Shown one piece after another: positions 1 to 11,295 of a DNA stretch of 64,000 nucleotides. The stretch comes from Telmatactis stephensoni (Eukaryota; Cnidaria; Anthozoa; Actiniaria; Isophelliidae), in the NCBI GenBank assembly GCA_029948255.1, contig JALIZF010001873.1, positions 903,001 through 967,000 on the forward strand, read 5' to 3'. Both the position numbers and the translations under genes were made by a program. The number at the start of each line of letters is the position of its first letter. Position 1 is the stretch's first letter. The notes beneath the pieces are model-generated. The model did no database searches, was not told the DNA's origin, and was given only the letters and a program-made list of their open reading frames with translations.

Positions 1-2537
1 AAAGAATATTTTGAGCGAATTTTTTTAGGCTTTTCAAAAACATAGTGCGTGGGCATCGAAGACCAGCAAAACAGTCGGGAAAACGGAATGATGATAGACA
101 ATAATTTGACAAACAAAACCTTTTCATTTATCGTGTGCTTCCGTTGCGAGTTTTTTTACTAAAACTGAACCACGGGCGACAAATTTAATTTTTAAAACTC
201 AATCAAAAATCTTCATTCTACGAAACTCAATTTATGACTGTCATTTATAAATTGTCAAAACAATTTATGACTGTCATTTATAGATTGTCAAAACAATTGT
301 AATATTATATTTGAGTCTACGTCTACGATATATTTTATTAAACATCATTGATGTCAGCAGGCAGGCATTATTTTGAATTAACTTCTTTACGAATTAAATG
401 ATTTTTACAGAAATATGTTTATGTGGGTGAAAGAATCATGTCAGTTATCATGAAATTTATTAGCGACAACATCGCACACTTCGTCAGCCCATTTAATGTT
501 ATTGCAAAATAGCACTTCAAGTAAAATACACTTACCGACACACTAAAAGCGGATTTTAAGCAGCTGTTCTTATATTGATTTGAAAAGAAAGAAAAAAAAA
601 AATTGTACACGACTCAATATTCAAGGATTCTAGAATGTAGCATGCATTGTGCTTCCTTCACGTTCGTTTCCAAGTTGATAACAATATGTTGCTGATGGAT
701 CTTAAACCCCTGCTCCACCCCATCTTAGCATTTCGATTTGTAACAATCTGAGTACGTTTCGTTTTTGTCACTGTAAATGAAACCCCCTTTAATCGCATCC
801 AAGTACGTTTCAATCAAAGAAATTGATGTCTTCTTTAGAAGAGCACATTTATTAGTTTTAACTAAAGATCTTCTCTAAGATGATTTCATTTCCTTTTGAA
901 TTAATAACGCAACGACAACACTGTGATTAAATTTCCCCTCATCTCGAATTTCTTGATTACTCTTGTCCAAAAGCAATTCTTTACTTTCTGCTGGAGGTGG
1001 TAGTTTGGGTGAGCTTTGGGACTTCCAATTCAATTCAAGCAGTGATTAACTTTTTTTCTTCCCTAAACAAAAATGCATCTTCTGCTTGCCTCGGTGCTCT
1101 TCCATCGCAAAGATCTTCGTTTGATGTAATGATTACTGAGTTTTTGTCCCCCAAATAAAAATAATTGTAATATAAAATTACTTAATCTAAAACAAATGAA
1201 TGTGGAAGCATTGCAGCAAGCTTAAATTTTTGTTTTGTTCTTGTTTTCCCCCGCACTGATATTTCGTGACTTCATATCGAATCTGAGTCCATCATAGATA
1301 TAGACTGTATAATGCTGTAATTGTTTCCAAACTCTTAGACACTACTCAGAAAGTATTTTGGTCATATTTTTGTTTATTTGTTGTAAAGATGAATTATTGT
1401 TTGACATTTGTAACTAATTGCTTTTAGTACGAATTACTTTATTAACTAAAAATGTCACTTCAAACGGAAAGCTTTTTTTATCAAACACAAAATATTTTAT
1501 AACATGTCACGACGAACCTTTATGAAGACAAATCACGTAAGAATTAACATCTCCTTAAACTTCAAGAGCTGATTTATGAAGCGTCGCTCTTCTAAAGTAG
1601 AATTTATATATTTTTACATGGTACATTGTGTTGAATGCTACACATACACTCAACTCGATGATTCATTTTTACACCAGTGTAGCATATACGTCAGTCTGGA
1701 ATATTTCCCATTAAAATGTTGGTTCATATTATTAGCAATTACGCATTCCTTTTGGCAGTAAACAAGATTGACATTTGATTAGTTCTTAAAACGACAAAAA
1801 GACTAAAAGCCTCGATAACATCGCATTATTTATTTGACTTGCATCTCAAACACATTACGTGCTATTTTCTCCTGATTTAATTCCATCAAACTGGCACACC
1901 CTCTCAGAAGCCGCACTACATCTGGGAGCGATAACACACAAGATAACAGAGCTCTGATACTTTTGTACCTTTTATTTTCCCTCACTACACCTCAATCAAA
2001 GTCTACGCACTCACAGTCCAACAGTCGGACTCGATGGAGACAGTGGCGCTGATATATGAAGATTATCCTGTGTAAAGATCAGTAATACCAAAGCAACTTG
2101 CGTGTCAACCATCGTTACCATACATGGTAACGGAGATCCGAAAGGTATATTATATTAACTCTACACATCAGGGAACTTAACCCTAGCAGATATCAAAGAT
2201 TTTTGAGGAAGTGAAAACAAAGAAATACATTTCCTCGGTCTATTTTACTCGTTATAAGCTGGCAGCATATGCTTTGAGTCTCCACTAGATTCCGTAGCCG
2301 AAAGGCATTAAGAGATGACTGACTAACCACCAAAGAGGCCGTCAGCCATATGCAGAGATTATAATATATTATACAGAATTGTAATATATGTTTCCATTAT
2401 AAGAGATTGGACCGACTGGAACAGGTGAAGTGAACAGCGGTACCTTTGATTTTTGATTATTTATTTCTTTGCCATCTTCAAAACCTCCCCATTCTCGATA
2501 ATCTTTGGTGGCCGTTAGATCGTCAAACTTGGACAGA
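1..2537. other. gene-free AT-rich flank
   Basis: I see no supported gene in this stretch; the open frames are short and resemble nothing I recognise. The only structure I noticed is a 38-bp unit repeated twice in tandem near 233-300 (ATTTATGACTGTCATTTATA... followed by TTGTCAAAACA). The last few hundred bases presumably hold the promoter and 5' UTR of the GPCR that starts at 2538, but I cannot point to a TATA box or splice site with confidence. Confidence 0.6.
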
Positions 2538-3581
2538 ATGCCAAACAATTCTTCTTTAAAGATCGAGGCCAAAGTTTCCAACATTTCATCCAAAGACTAT
2601 GGTTACGCTGCTTATAACGTAATGGAAATGAAAGAGATAGTAACTTGGTGTACAGTGTTCATTTTGGAAGCTGTGTTTATCGTTGTGGGCAACTTTTTCA
2701 CTATCCTGACATTTCTAAACTTTAGGCATCGTCAGAACAAGACATTTTATTTTTTGATCAACCTTGCTTTGGCTGACTTTGTAGTTGGTGCCTTTACTAT
2801 CCCACTATTTGTCTATGTATTCGTTAATTTCTTCCAAGGTGAAATTGTCAACAAGGATGTTTATACAGCACATAGAATTGTGGAATTATTTAGTGAGTAT
2901 CTGGCGATCTTTTCGCTGGCCCTGGTCGCAATAGAGAGAATGTATGCTGTTGTTTGGCCCTTAAAACACCGCAGGGCAGCTTTTTATTCATACATCTTCT
3001 GGATCATCTTCACGTGGGTATTAGCTGCTGTTGTACCTTCTTTCGATCATGTCCCCCTGTCAACAGTGAAAACAATCGCTTACTATATGTACTTTATAAT
3101 GTTCACAACAGCTTTAGTGATTATCTGTGTGTCCTATTTGGTTGTGTGGTCATGGGTAACATTTCAGCGACCAACCATCATGAACAGACATAACGAGATG
3201 GACCGAAAACTTGCTCGGACACTTGTACTGGTAACCATAGTTTCCCTTATCGCCTGGTTACCTTTCCAGTTGATCACTTACGTCATGAATCTGTGTGTCA
3301 CGTGCGAACAGATGCCCAACACAGCAGTCTACTTCAGCAAAACCTTGCATTATGGGAACTCACTCGTCAATCCAATACTCTACTGCTTTCGTATTCCAGA
3401 CTTCTATAATACCACTTTAAGTATCTTGAAACTTTCAAAAAGACAAGATGGCGGACGTGTGAGCGATTCGCTTGAGTTAAGAAGACATAATACCACGACC
3501 AACGAGCAACAGAACTCTATATGTACGTATAGAATAGCTGTTCAATTAGATAAATCAGTAGAAAGTTGTTTAACAGAATAA
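2538..3581 (+). CDS. rhodopsin-like GPCR 1 (class A, single exon)
   Basis: This is a seven-transmembrane receptor of 347 residues, expected at the plasma membrane and coupled to G proteins; its ligand is unknown. Counting from the ATG at 2538 (the open frame begins earlier but only with a TTG): TM1 carries GN at N52, TM2 carries LALAD (D80), the end of TM3 has ERM (E133-R134) in place of DRY, TM6 has AWLPF (W240-P242) and TM7 has NSLVNPILY (N274, N278-P279, Y282). The N-terminus has N-glycosylation sequons (NNSS, NISS). There is no Cys at the top of TM3 nor in the very short second extracellular loop, as in melanocortin, lysophospholipid and cannabinoid receptors. The third extracellular loop has a C-x2-C pair. 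It is intact and intronless. It is related in layout to the receptors at 21.0, 25.0 and 49.2 kb. The receptor call is firm; the subfamily is inference. Confidence 0.93.
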   Translation: MPNNSSLKIEAKVSNISSKDYGYAAYNVMEMKEIVTWCTVFILEAVFIVVGNFFTILTFLNFRHRQNKTFYFLINLALADFVVGAFTIPLFVYVFVNFFQGEIVNKDVYTAHRIVELFSEYLAIFSLALVAIERMYAVVWPLKHRRAAFYSYIFWIIFTWVLAAVVPSFDHVPLSTVKTIAYYMYFIMFTTALVIICVSYLVVWSWVTFQRPTIMNRHNEMDRKLARTLVLVTIVSLIAWLPFQLITYVMNLCVTCEQMPNTAVYFSKTLHYGNSLVNPILYCFRIPDFYNTTLSILKLSKRQDGGRVSDSLELRRHNTTTNEQQNSICTYRIAVQLDKSVESCLTE

Positions 3582-4629
3582 GTTTATAAATGTGTTGCAA
3601 TCATTAGACAGCAAATAATTTTATGTATATATGATTCAGTATCAGAATATGCTAATGTTCCCTTTTGAATAGTTACCAACAGTGTTGTCAGACCAAAGCC
3701 CTGTTCAACTGTTTCGACAAGAATCAAATGGGTGCTGAAATCTTCCCTGTTTGTAATCGCTTTGGGGCACTCTAGAAAGTTTCTTTTCTTTTCCTTGCTT
3801 TTTTCTCTTTTTAGAACTTAGCATTCTTAGCGCCTAGGCCGGTAGGGTGGAGTCGGCGACTGGGATAGGGTCATCAAATTTTGATATTGGCAAGAGGGAA
3901 TACTAGAGACACGGTTGTTTCATGGTGAAATGCGCTGTCATTTCATGTAAAAATCAATAATTTTTTCCACTCACTAACACTCTTAGGGATTTGTCAGCTG
4001 GTTCTCTGCTTCTTCTCAAAGCTCAATTTACAAGGAGATTTATATGGTAAAACATAAATGGTAGATAAGATTAAGATCAACTATGAAACAATTATCGTGT
4101 CTTTCAGGAATATCGTTAGTAATCCAGCAAAAGCTAAAGAAGAAATACAACAGAGATTAACGACGTCGAATTAAGGACTTTGGGTGGGCGGGATACTTGA
4201 AGATATCGCAGTAAGATGACAATTTCTACAGAGAATACTCGGTCAACTTTGCTGAAAATTTTGAGTTAAGGTAAAAGCAAAAACGTAAAAGATTGTCAAT
4301 AAAATGAAACTGTCTAAAGATGTGTGAATGTTCAAACAGTCACATATGAAACTAAGCATAAATACAATTCATGGTTCCGACTCCCCTTAGCTACCGTTGC
4401 TAGGTCCCACAAGCGTAACGAATTTGCTAGAATATCTCTTATGTTTTAAGAGATACAGCACAAAACGCTCATTGCTGACAATTGATTATATATTGTTTCA
4501 ATTGTTTACTGTCCTGTGAAAATGAAAGAAAATTGCCTCGTAATCCTTGCAGATAAAACAGATACTGAGTATTTGTTTGTGGGACAAAATTTTAATTCCA
4601 GTGGGAAAACTGCCAAAACGATAATTGGC
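3582..4629. other. gene-free spacer
   Basis: This is the presumed 3' UTR and downstream flank of GPCR 1. I see no coding region, no RNA gene and no clear repeat before the MITE at 4633. Confidence 0.5.
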
Positions 4630-4632
4630 TTA

Positions 4633-4835
4633 AGGCTGATTTACACGCTACGATTGTCGGCCCGATTTTTTAACAAGGTTTGTTTGGGAAAAGGAAAAAT
4701 CGGCCCGATTCGCAGAAATCGGCTACAAATTTTTTCGTGTTGGGCCGATTTTTTGAAAGGAAAATCAAACGAATTGGAGCGCAAAAACAATGGAATTCAA
4801 ATTAGGACGACCCATCGTGGCGTGTAAATCAGCCT
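4633..4835. mobile_element. Harbinger-type MITE (203 bp, TTA target duplication)
   Basis: The ends form a perfect 16-bp inverted repeat, AGGCTGATTTACACGC, and are flanked on both sides by TTA (4630-4632 and 4836-4838). The interior is filled with variants of a CGGCCCGATTTTT motif and has no transposase. A 3-bp TTA/TAA target duplication is the hallmark of PIF/Harbinger elements, so this is probably a non-autonomous derivative. A 103-residue open frame across it is incidental. Confidence 0.8.
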
Positions 4836-4838
4836 TTA

Positions 4839-5659
4839 CTGTCAGTTATCTGAGTCGGAACAATGAATATCTAGCTACACAAATAAATAAATAAAATATT
4901 GCTAAACGAAATGAATGTATGGATAATGCCGTAACAAAGACGGAAAATTGTATGAATATAAGTAAGTTATGAATAAAGCAGTAAAGAGATGTCTAACGGA
5001 AATTAAAGTTTATATGTATAAATGTATATACGAGCTAAGATAGCCGTGTTGCTTAAAATAAACAGTAATTAGTAACAACCACATTTTGTTGTAGATAACT
5101 TCTTTTTTGTAAAATGACAGTAAAACGTTTTGAATGACCATGGCTAGATCATGCATACATATCATGATTACCGTGGATATTTTTTACCCTGAGTAGCCAA
5201 TACGATAATATAATGTTCATTAAATATTTGAGATATAACCGCTAGCGCTGATTGGCTGACTGTGGTAGTTTTATCAGAGAACTGAGGTAATTGCCGAAAA
5301 AAGAAGAAAATGAAAGTCGAGCCAAGACGTGGAATTCTTTTTGATGTTTCTAGACATATTATAACATACTGTATTTTAATTAATAGAATTAACCTGACCT
5401 GATCAAAGATGTCTAGATATCGGTGATCACTTTTAAAGTTTGCGACATTTATATTAATCCTTTATAAGGCATGTCATATGTCTGCGGCTGGCACTTTGGC
5501 AGTAGCTTAGTGATACGAGGCTTAAATGATGCACTAATAATGACTCAATATTAGCTCATTATTTGGTTATTACTAGATTACTAATATGGAGAATAGGTCG
5601 AATTTTAGTACCACTTCTTTGATTAATGAAAAACAGCCCTATATCCGAAATCGAAAAAG

Positions 5660-5689
<30 letters not shown>
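4839..5689. other. gene-free spacer
   Basis: The sequence is AT-rich with no supported coding region. I see nothing further in it. Confidence 0.5.
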
Positions 5690-5751
<62 letters not shown>

Positions 5752-5752
5752 A
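5690..5752. repeat. (AAAG)n microsatellite
   Basis: About fifteen units of AAAG, preceded by an A-rich CAAAA tract. The Lys/Glu-rich open frame over it is a product of the repeat. Confidence 0.95.
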
Positions 5753-6599
5753 AAGTAAAAATATAAATAAATCATTACCCCGCTGATTTGAGACTTTAGC
5801 ACGTTAGTTGATAAGCGCTGCAGGCATAGACGCCATGAAAGCAGCCTTTTATTAAGCCTTTAATTATCTTTTGTTCCCTTTGCAAAGATAAATTCGTATT
5901 GAAAATGACTTTTGAAATAGAGCAAACTAGACACGCAAATCACCATTTTACATAGGGACAATTGCCAAGCCGTTCGAGTCTCGAGCGCATTACTTTGAAA
6001 AGTGCTGCAGGCTACGCCGAGGGTTATTTCATGATGTTCTCGAGAACGTTAGTTTGAAAACTGATCCATGCAGGCATTGCCAACGAGGTTGGAGACTCCA
6101 TTACGATAGCTTGAAAAGCCAACATTGCTACATACCACGCGATAATACGTGTATAGTTACCATAGTAACCATGGATACCACGTGTAGATTTACGATGATA
6201 ACCTCCTAAACGTAACCTCGATCCATATTTGGAGAAATCCAAATATACTAATGTCCAAGATATAAAATAGAAATTCACTCACATCTAGAAAATGGACGGA
6301 AGCATGGCTTACCGCTAATAGGAATGATGCACTTTTTAGCCGACGTAAAGTTTAATTCCTAATGCATATATTTAATTTCTTTGCTTCCTAAGGGTTTAAA
6401 CTATTTCATTATCTTTAGGACTGTCGTGGTATTCAGTTAATGTTACCTTGTGAACGCTTTCTATGATTTAGCCCTCGATCAATAGCATAATCCCGCTCTT
6501 GAAGCAAAGTAGAGGAGATTTTGAGTGAGTGGAAAATGGACGGCATTAGGGATATACGCCACGAAAAATGCACCTGGCAATCAAAAAGTTCTAAATCTC
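5753..6599. other. gene-free spacer
   Basis: I see no supported gene. An 84-residue open frame on the minus strand at 6024-6278 has no recognisable features. Confidence 0.5.
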
Positions 6600-6728
6600 A
6601 AATATTCTGCTTGATACCGAGGCTTCCAGCACAAATTAAAACAAAAGAAAATTGGTTCCTATTTTGTTAAACAATTACGTCATTTCTTTGTTTTACTCCT
6701 GGAAACCTAGGTATCAAGCAGAATATTT
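6600..6728. mobile_element. 129-bp foldback MITE
   Basis: The ends read AAATATTCTGCTTGATACC and its reverse complement. The arms extend to about 28 bp with two mismatches (AGGCTTCCAG versus AGGTTTCCAG). The AT-rich loop holds no coding capacity. This is a hairpin-forming, MITE-like repeat. Confidence 0.75.
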
Positions 6729-6761
6729 AAATTCTCGAACATGATCTAATGAAATTTTTTG

Positions 6762-7051
6762 CCACCATATATTGAAATATTTGGAACATAAGAAGTCCGA
6801 TAAAGGTTTTTGGTAGGAGTGCGCGCGCACATAAACTATGCTCAAACATTATGCGATCGGATATATGTGTGAGCGCATTATCTTCATGAAAACCTGACTG
6901 GATTTAACCACATCGATTTAATATTCTTCACCATATATTGAAATATTTGGAACATAAGAAGTTCGATGAAATTTTTGGTATTAGTGCATGCAAAGATGCT
7001 CAAAACATTATACGCACGAATACATGTGTGAGCGCATTACCTTACGTAATA
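6762..7051. repeat. diverged tandem duplication (about 165 bp period)
   Basis: The stretch starting CACCATATATTGAAATATTT near 6763 is repeated near 6931. The homology continues through AACATAAGAAG, a GTGCRYGC-rich segment and TGTGTGAGCGCATTA. The two copies have diverged in the middle by substitutions and short indels. Confidence 0.8.
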
Positions 7052-7059
7052 AACCTGAC

Positions 7060-8480
7060 TCGTAGTCGAGAATGTGCCATGAAAACGAGGCAGTCATGAA
7101 AACGAGGCAGCGCACGTTCCAGGTTTACAGCAAAGCAGGGCAGGATTTTTCACGAGTCACGGGCATTTAACAACCTAAACTCCACTATAAATACAGTAAT
7201 TGCGTTGCAGCAGCTTCACGTGATCATGAGTCTCAATCAAGGTAAAATTTAAGCCTCTTCATTTGAAATTTAGGAATCGAGGCCAATACTTCCATGAGTT
7301 CAAATGTTAGCTTGCCGGCGAAGCAGCCAAATATTTATTTCGCTTCAGTACCGAACTCAAAACGTGACTAAGCTGCCTTTCAGACATTTATTTATCTCCT
7401 CTATCACAGGGGATAGGGATGGCTTTTGAAATTTAAGACTGTCATTTTCATAATGTTGATGAAACGTTTTAACTGGCTGCTGACTTTTATTCTCACGTTC
7501 TAGTTTGCTCTTTGAAACGAATGAGGTCAAGATATTTTTATTTGGTACTTCAAAGAGAAAAATATGAAGGATTTAAAACCTTATTTGTTCTGGAATTAAG
7601 CTTATATTACTTTTGCAGTCAAGAGCGTTCATGCTTTGAAATATTTTGGTATTAACCACAGGAAGCCCATGTCACATCAAGTGTTTAGTTGTACTTTAGT
7701 ACTCTGCAGAATTCTGCAGAACATAATATTTGTCTCAGTTTTATTTCATTTTGGTATTCTGAGAAAATCACTTAGATTGTATTCTTATTTCTTATTTTAA
7801 AATATTACAACTTCAATAGGCAAACAAGCAAAAGGATCTTTCATCTCATCGATAAATATCTCAGGAGCAGTTGTCTGCTTTGTTTTGGCTCAAATTGTAC
7901 TAACAAAACGTTTGACGAGAACTTGCCAATCCAAGGTGTTGCATTTACTTGGGTTACCAGCAAAGAAGCAACAAAGAAGAAACAGCAACAAAGTGAATGC
8001 AACATTTTGTGTCTATAGTTCAATGTGTTCTGGGGCTGTTGCTGCTTGTGCATGAACAGTTGAGTCAGTCAAGAACATGTGGTTTTCAAAAGAGATTATA
8101 TGAAGAAATTCCAGGGAGCTGTTAAAACATTTCTATTCCATAACACAAATGAATTAAACTGGCAACCTGTTTATGTTGTAAATGAACACAAGTTGTTCAA
8201 ATCAAAGCAAAAGAGCTGCTGGTTGCCACGAACAGGTCGCCTGTGTATAAACAGCAGTAACGGGTGCCTCTCCCATAGCCCGAGTGAATGCAGTATTTGC
8301 ATCTATGTAATGTAAGACCACAGGTATCCGAAACTCATTTTCTGCAGTCTTCAAACAATGGAGAAATGATAAGACTTTCAGAAACTAAAGCACATCTAAA
8401 AAAATTCACAGACATCCTTTTCCTCAGAGGTCTGCAACATCTAATGATGTGATTGGATGAAGTTCGGTTATGTTTTATGA
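7060..8480. other. gene-free stretch
   Basis: I see no supported gene. Short open frames at 7841-8053 (-) and 8079-8315 (+) lack recognisable domains and overlap low-complexity CAA-rich sequence. Confidence 0.45.
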
Positions 8481-8499
8481 TGCACTGCATACTACGCCA

Positions 8500-8910
8500 G
8501 GCTCAATTCTACCTGGGCACGATCGAGTAGACGCACCATTGTGCGTCTAGTTCAAAATTGAACGAGAAATCGTATGATTACTTATTAATAATATACATGA
8601 AAAAATTTCTGTCACAACTCGACAAAAGTTTGAACACAGTCGGTCAATCTTAAAATTTTAAAAACTTACAGTTTTGACGAGTCCAGCCAGTCAGCCTTCT
8701 ATGTCAGTACAATCGGCGAACAGACAGTCGACCAACTAATGTTTTGCAGCTTAAGAAAATTAAACTCTAAACTTTCTTATTTCTAAAGGCCAAAAATGTT
8801 TTTTTTTCCAAGGAAAGTTTATCAAATCAAAAATGAATTTTAAAAAATTTTAAAAACTTTTAAAAACAGTTTTGACGAGTCCACCCAGTCAGCCTTCTAT
8901 GTCAGTACGA
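8500..8910. repeat. MITE debris with internal duplication
   Basis: A segment containing TTTTGACGAGTCCA, then CCAGTCAGCCTTCTATGTC, occurs at about 8654-8710 and again at about 8853-8908. The stretch at 8573-8610 (AATATACATGAAAAAATTT) is an inverted, diverged copy of sequence at 10285-10325, and 8517-8555 resembles 10178-10212. This marks remnants of a dispersed family bracketing the repeat at 9462-10222. Confidence 0.55.
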
Positions 8911-9308
8911 TTTCTGAAGTCAAATCTTTAGTAGCAAAATCTGTATCTATCTTTTCTCTTCCGTGTCCAAATAAGGATAAAACTATATATTTCCAGGTTT
9001 TCAAATACAAACGTGGATTTTTCTAAAGAAAAACTGAGTCTGTTCATTTTATATTGTGCAAATCTTGACAGTTTGCTGACGAGTTTAGCAAATGGCGGCT
9101 GAATCTGTCTTCGTACCAAAAAGCAGCTTTGGGCTCTTTTTCTTTGTAAAGATAGATTCTAGGCTCCTTCACTTGACAACGTCAGACTCCCAAATGTGAA
9201 AAAAAAACTTTCTTTATAATCCATCGAGGTTAAATACAGATAACTCCAGTTTACTGCACTAAATTTGTCAGAACTTCACTTCACTTTGAACAATCGTTTT
9301 TGTTTGAA

Positions 9309-9360
9309 TGGCGGGAAATTTGGCAACGCGCGCTGTTTGAATGTACAAATTCCCGCCAAA
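9309..9360. promoter_or_regulatory. inverted pair of E2F-like sites
   Basis: TGGCGGGAAATTTG is followed 22 bp later by CAAATTCCCGCCA, a near-perfect inverted pair matching the E2F consensus (TTTSSCGC/GGCGGGAAA). No gene that it would control is recognisable nearby, so this may be a chance or repeat-derived motif. Confidence 0.25.
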
Positions 9361-9461
9361 AATACTGGCGATAGCGAGTCAGAAAATATTTTTGAATGTA
9401 TGGATATTTCTTTGTTATTTGTTTAGTACTATAAGTTTTTACGGCAGTGCAATTACTTTTT

Positions 9462-10222
9462 ACTCGTGCCCCGGCCTACGGCCGGGTACGAGTCTAAAAA
9501 TGCAAGCCATTTCTTCATATTATTATTATTTTTCTCCGCGATTTCGACCGTAATCTCATGGACAACACCGCTTACGTACGGTAATAACCGAAGGCCCATT
9601 ACTTGCAGCTGTACTAGTCGTGATCCCTGTGCTCATGAGCGTGCGCATGTCTTCTATGGCGGGAACTTTAGGAATGCAAGATGGCCGACTACAAAGAAAA
9701 TCAGTAGCTTTCAGAGACAGGCTCCTCCTGCACTAAAACAATGTAAAATGGAGCTTTTCACTTGAGACATACCTAGAAGCTTATAAGAGCTTCAAAATGG
9801 GCTGTTATGTTGAGTTCGATCTCCAATACTTTGACCAAATATCGAACTCTAAATGGAGTACTTGAAGCGAAGACTGGGTCTTTTGAGCTGGACATCCACG
9901 AATTTCTCACCCTACATGTTGCTAAACGAACACATATAGAGGCAAGTCAATTATATTTCTCATTCAAGAGATCTTGAGAGGTTTTTGTACTGAATTTAAT
10001 TATCGACATTCTGGACCAGACCATTGCATGGAACTTGTATTTTGACCTGACGCGTTTGGTCACGTACTTAAATACTGTTGTTTATATATAAAACATCTGA
10101 AACATGAACGAAACAAAACACGATTTGTTATTGTGTCAAAAACGCCGTTGTAGAAGTCTTTGGGCTCCATTTCACATGGGCACGAGTAAACGCACGAGTG
10201 CGTCTAGTTTAATTTGCACTGT
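9462..10222 (+). mobile_element. dispersed 761-bp repeat with 16-bp flanking direct repeats
   Basis: The unit is bracketed by an identical 16-bp direct repeat, AGTGCAATTACTTTTT (9446-9461 and 10223-10238). It opens with a GC-rich palindrome (CCGGCCTACGGCCGG) and ends near GTGCGTCTAGTTT. A second, inverted and roughly 80-90% similar copy lies at about 55430-56095. There is no convincing ORF. A target duplication this long would suit target-primed retrotransposition, but no poly-A or microsatellite tail is evident, so the class is uncertain. Confidence 0.6.
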
Positions 10223-10238
10223 AGTGCAATTACTTTTT

Positions 10239-10524
10239 CCTGCCGTGTTAACGATTAACATCGCTGCTCTCAACCAATCAGAATCGAGTAAATTTTTCAT
10301 GTATATTATTTTCATAGTAATAATACATCAAAAACTGTACATGTATAAGCCCTACATTTTCCTACCACTGATCAAATTAAAACTTGTGGCAATACCTTGT
10401 TATAATTTACGAAAACATTAGTTTTCCTGCTGCTCAAAATGTCGTTTCTCTCAAAGTACTTTATATCTCTGAGACACTCACCAAATTTTGGAGGTATTTG
10501 ACATATTTTGCTCTTTGACCTTAC
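10239..10524. other. MITE end and left flank of the ATPase element
   Basis: Near 10265-10325 there is a dispersed motif (CTCAACCAATCAGAATCGAG... then CATGTATATTATT) that is also found inverted near 8575. No gene is seen. Confidence 0.4.
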
Positions 10525-10530
10525 AAGGGC
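10525..10530. other. target-site duplication, left (AAGGGC)
   Basis: This 6-bp sequence directly abuts the left end of the element and is repeated exactly at 16193-16198. Confidence 0.9.
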
Positions 10531-10987
10531 AGTAGTATACAAATGAGAGTTTTGCGCCCGATACAGGAGGTGCAGGAGGTGCAAGGTGGTGCAGCACGGT
10601 GGGTGCGTCACGCAGCGGTAGAGGATGGGTCACGCAACGGTGCACGCAACGGAGGATGACACACCGCCGCTATGTTTCCAGTACAGACGTCTTATAAACC
10701 GAGGGCTTCGGATTTTCGTACAAATCAGTTGAACCCTTCAACCATTAATCTACTGTTGGATACAAGATGAACCCAATCAAATTTATGAAAAAGCTCTTTA
10801 TTTCCACGTATGCAGTGGAAGTGTGCAAACAACTCGATATTAAACAAGTCAAAAACACTAACGCGTTTAATTACAGCATTATCGTCAGACATGTACCAAG
10901 TAATCAAAGATACAGTTAAAGTAATCCGAATGTATTGAGAAGGGACAAAATAATACACTAAAAGGATGTAAAATCGACGAACGAAAA
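10531..10987. repeat. left terminal inverted repeat
   Basis: The outer 346 bp are identical to the right arm. Inward the arms stay alignable to about 10987, with a few substitutions and without the 20-bp segment present in the right arm. The outer 100 bp are rich in GGTGCA/GCAACGG-type short repeats. The 121-residue open frame across the inner end (10725-11090, minus) is interrupted in the right arm and I do not treat it as a gene. Confidence 0.95.
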
Positions 10988-11295
10988 GGCCTTCATGACA
11001 AGACGCTTGGATTAATGTACACAATGAAAAAGCTTTGAATAAACAAATGAAGCAGAACTGGTCACGAATTTGCATAAGTTCTAGACACAAAACTTTTCAC
11101 AAAACATTTATACTTTACAGTTCTTTTTTATCCCGGTGCAACCGCCTCATTAAAACTTTTTTATAGATAGGATTTTTAGGGGTAAAAAGTATAGTCATTA
11201 AACAAAACTTCTGTGAGTTCAACGTGTTTTTATTAACAGAATTCAGTATCTAAACAAAACTTTTCAGCTAAGACATTTCTTAACCTTCATGTCTT
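10988..11295. other. left interior of element, 3' flank of the acidic-protein gene
   Basis: No gene is seen. On the minus strand an AATAAA (plus-strand 11228-11233) lies about 60 bp after the stop of the gene ending at 11296 and is its likely polyadenylation signal. Confidence 0.5.

Noticed and set aside
2369..2593. 74-residue minus-strand ORF over the GPCR 1 start
   Set aside because: Antisense shadow of the GPCR 5' region.
10725..11090. 121-residue frame across the left TIR of the ATPase element
   Set aside because: It spans the TIR border, and the matching right arm is interrupted by a 20-bp insertion; no features.
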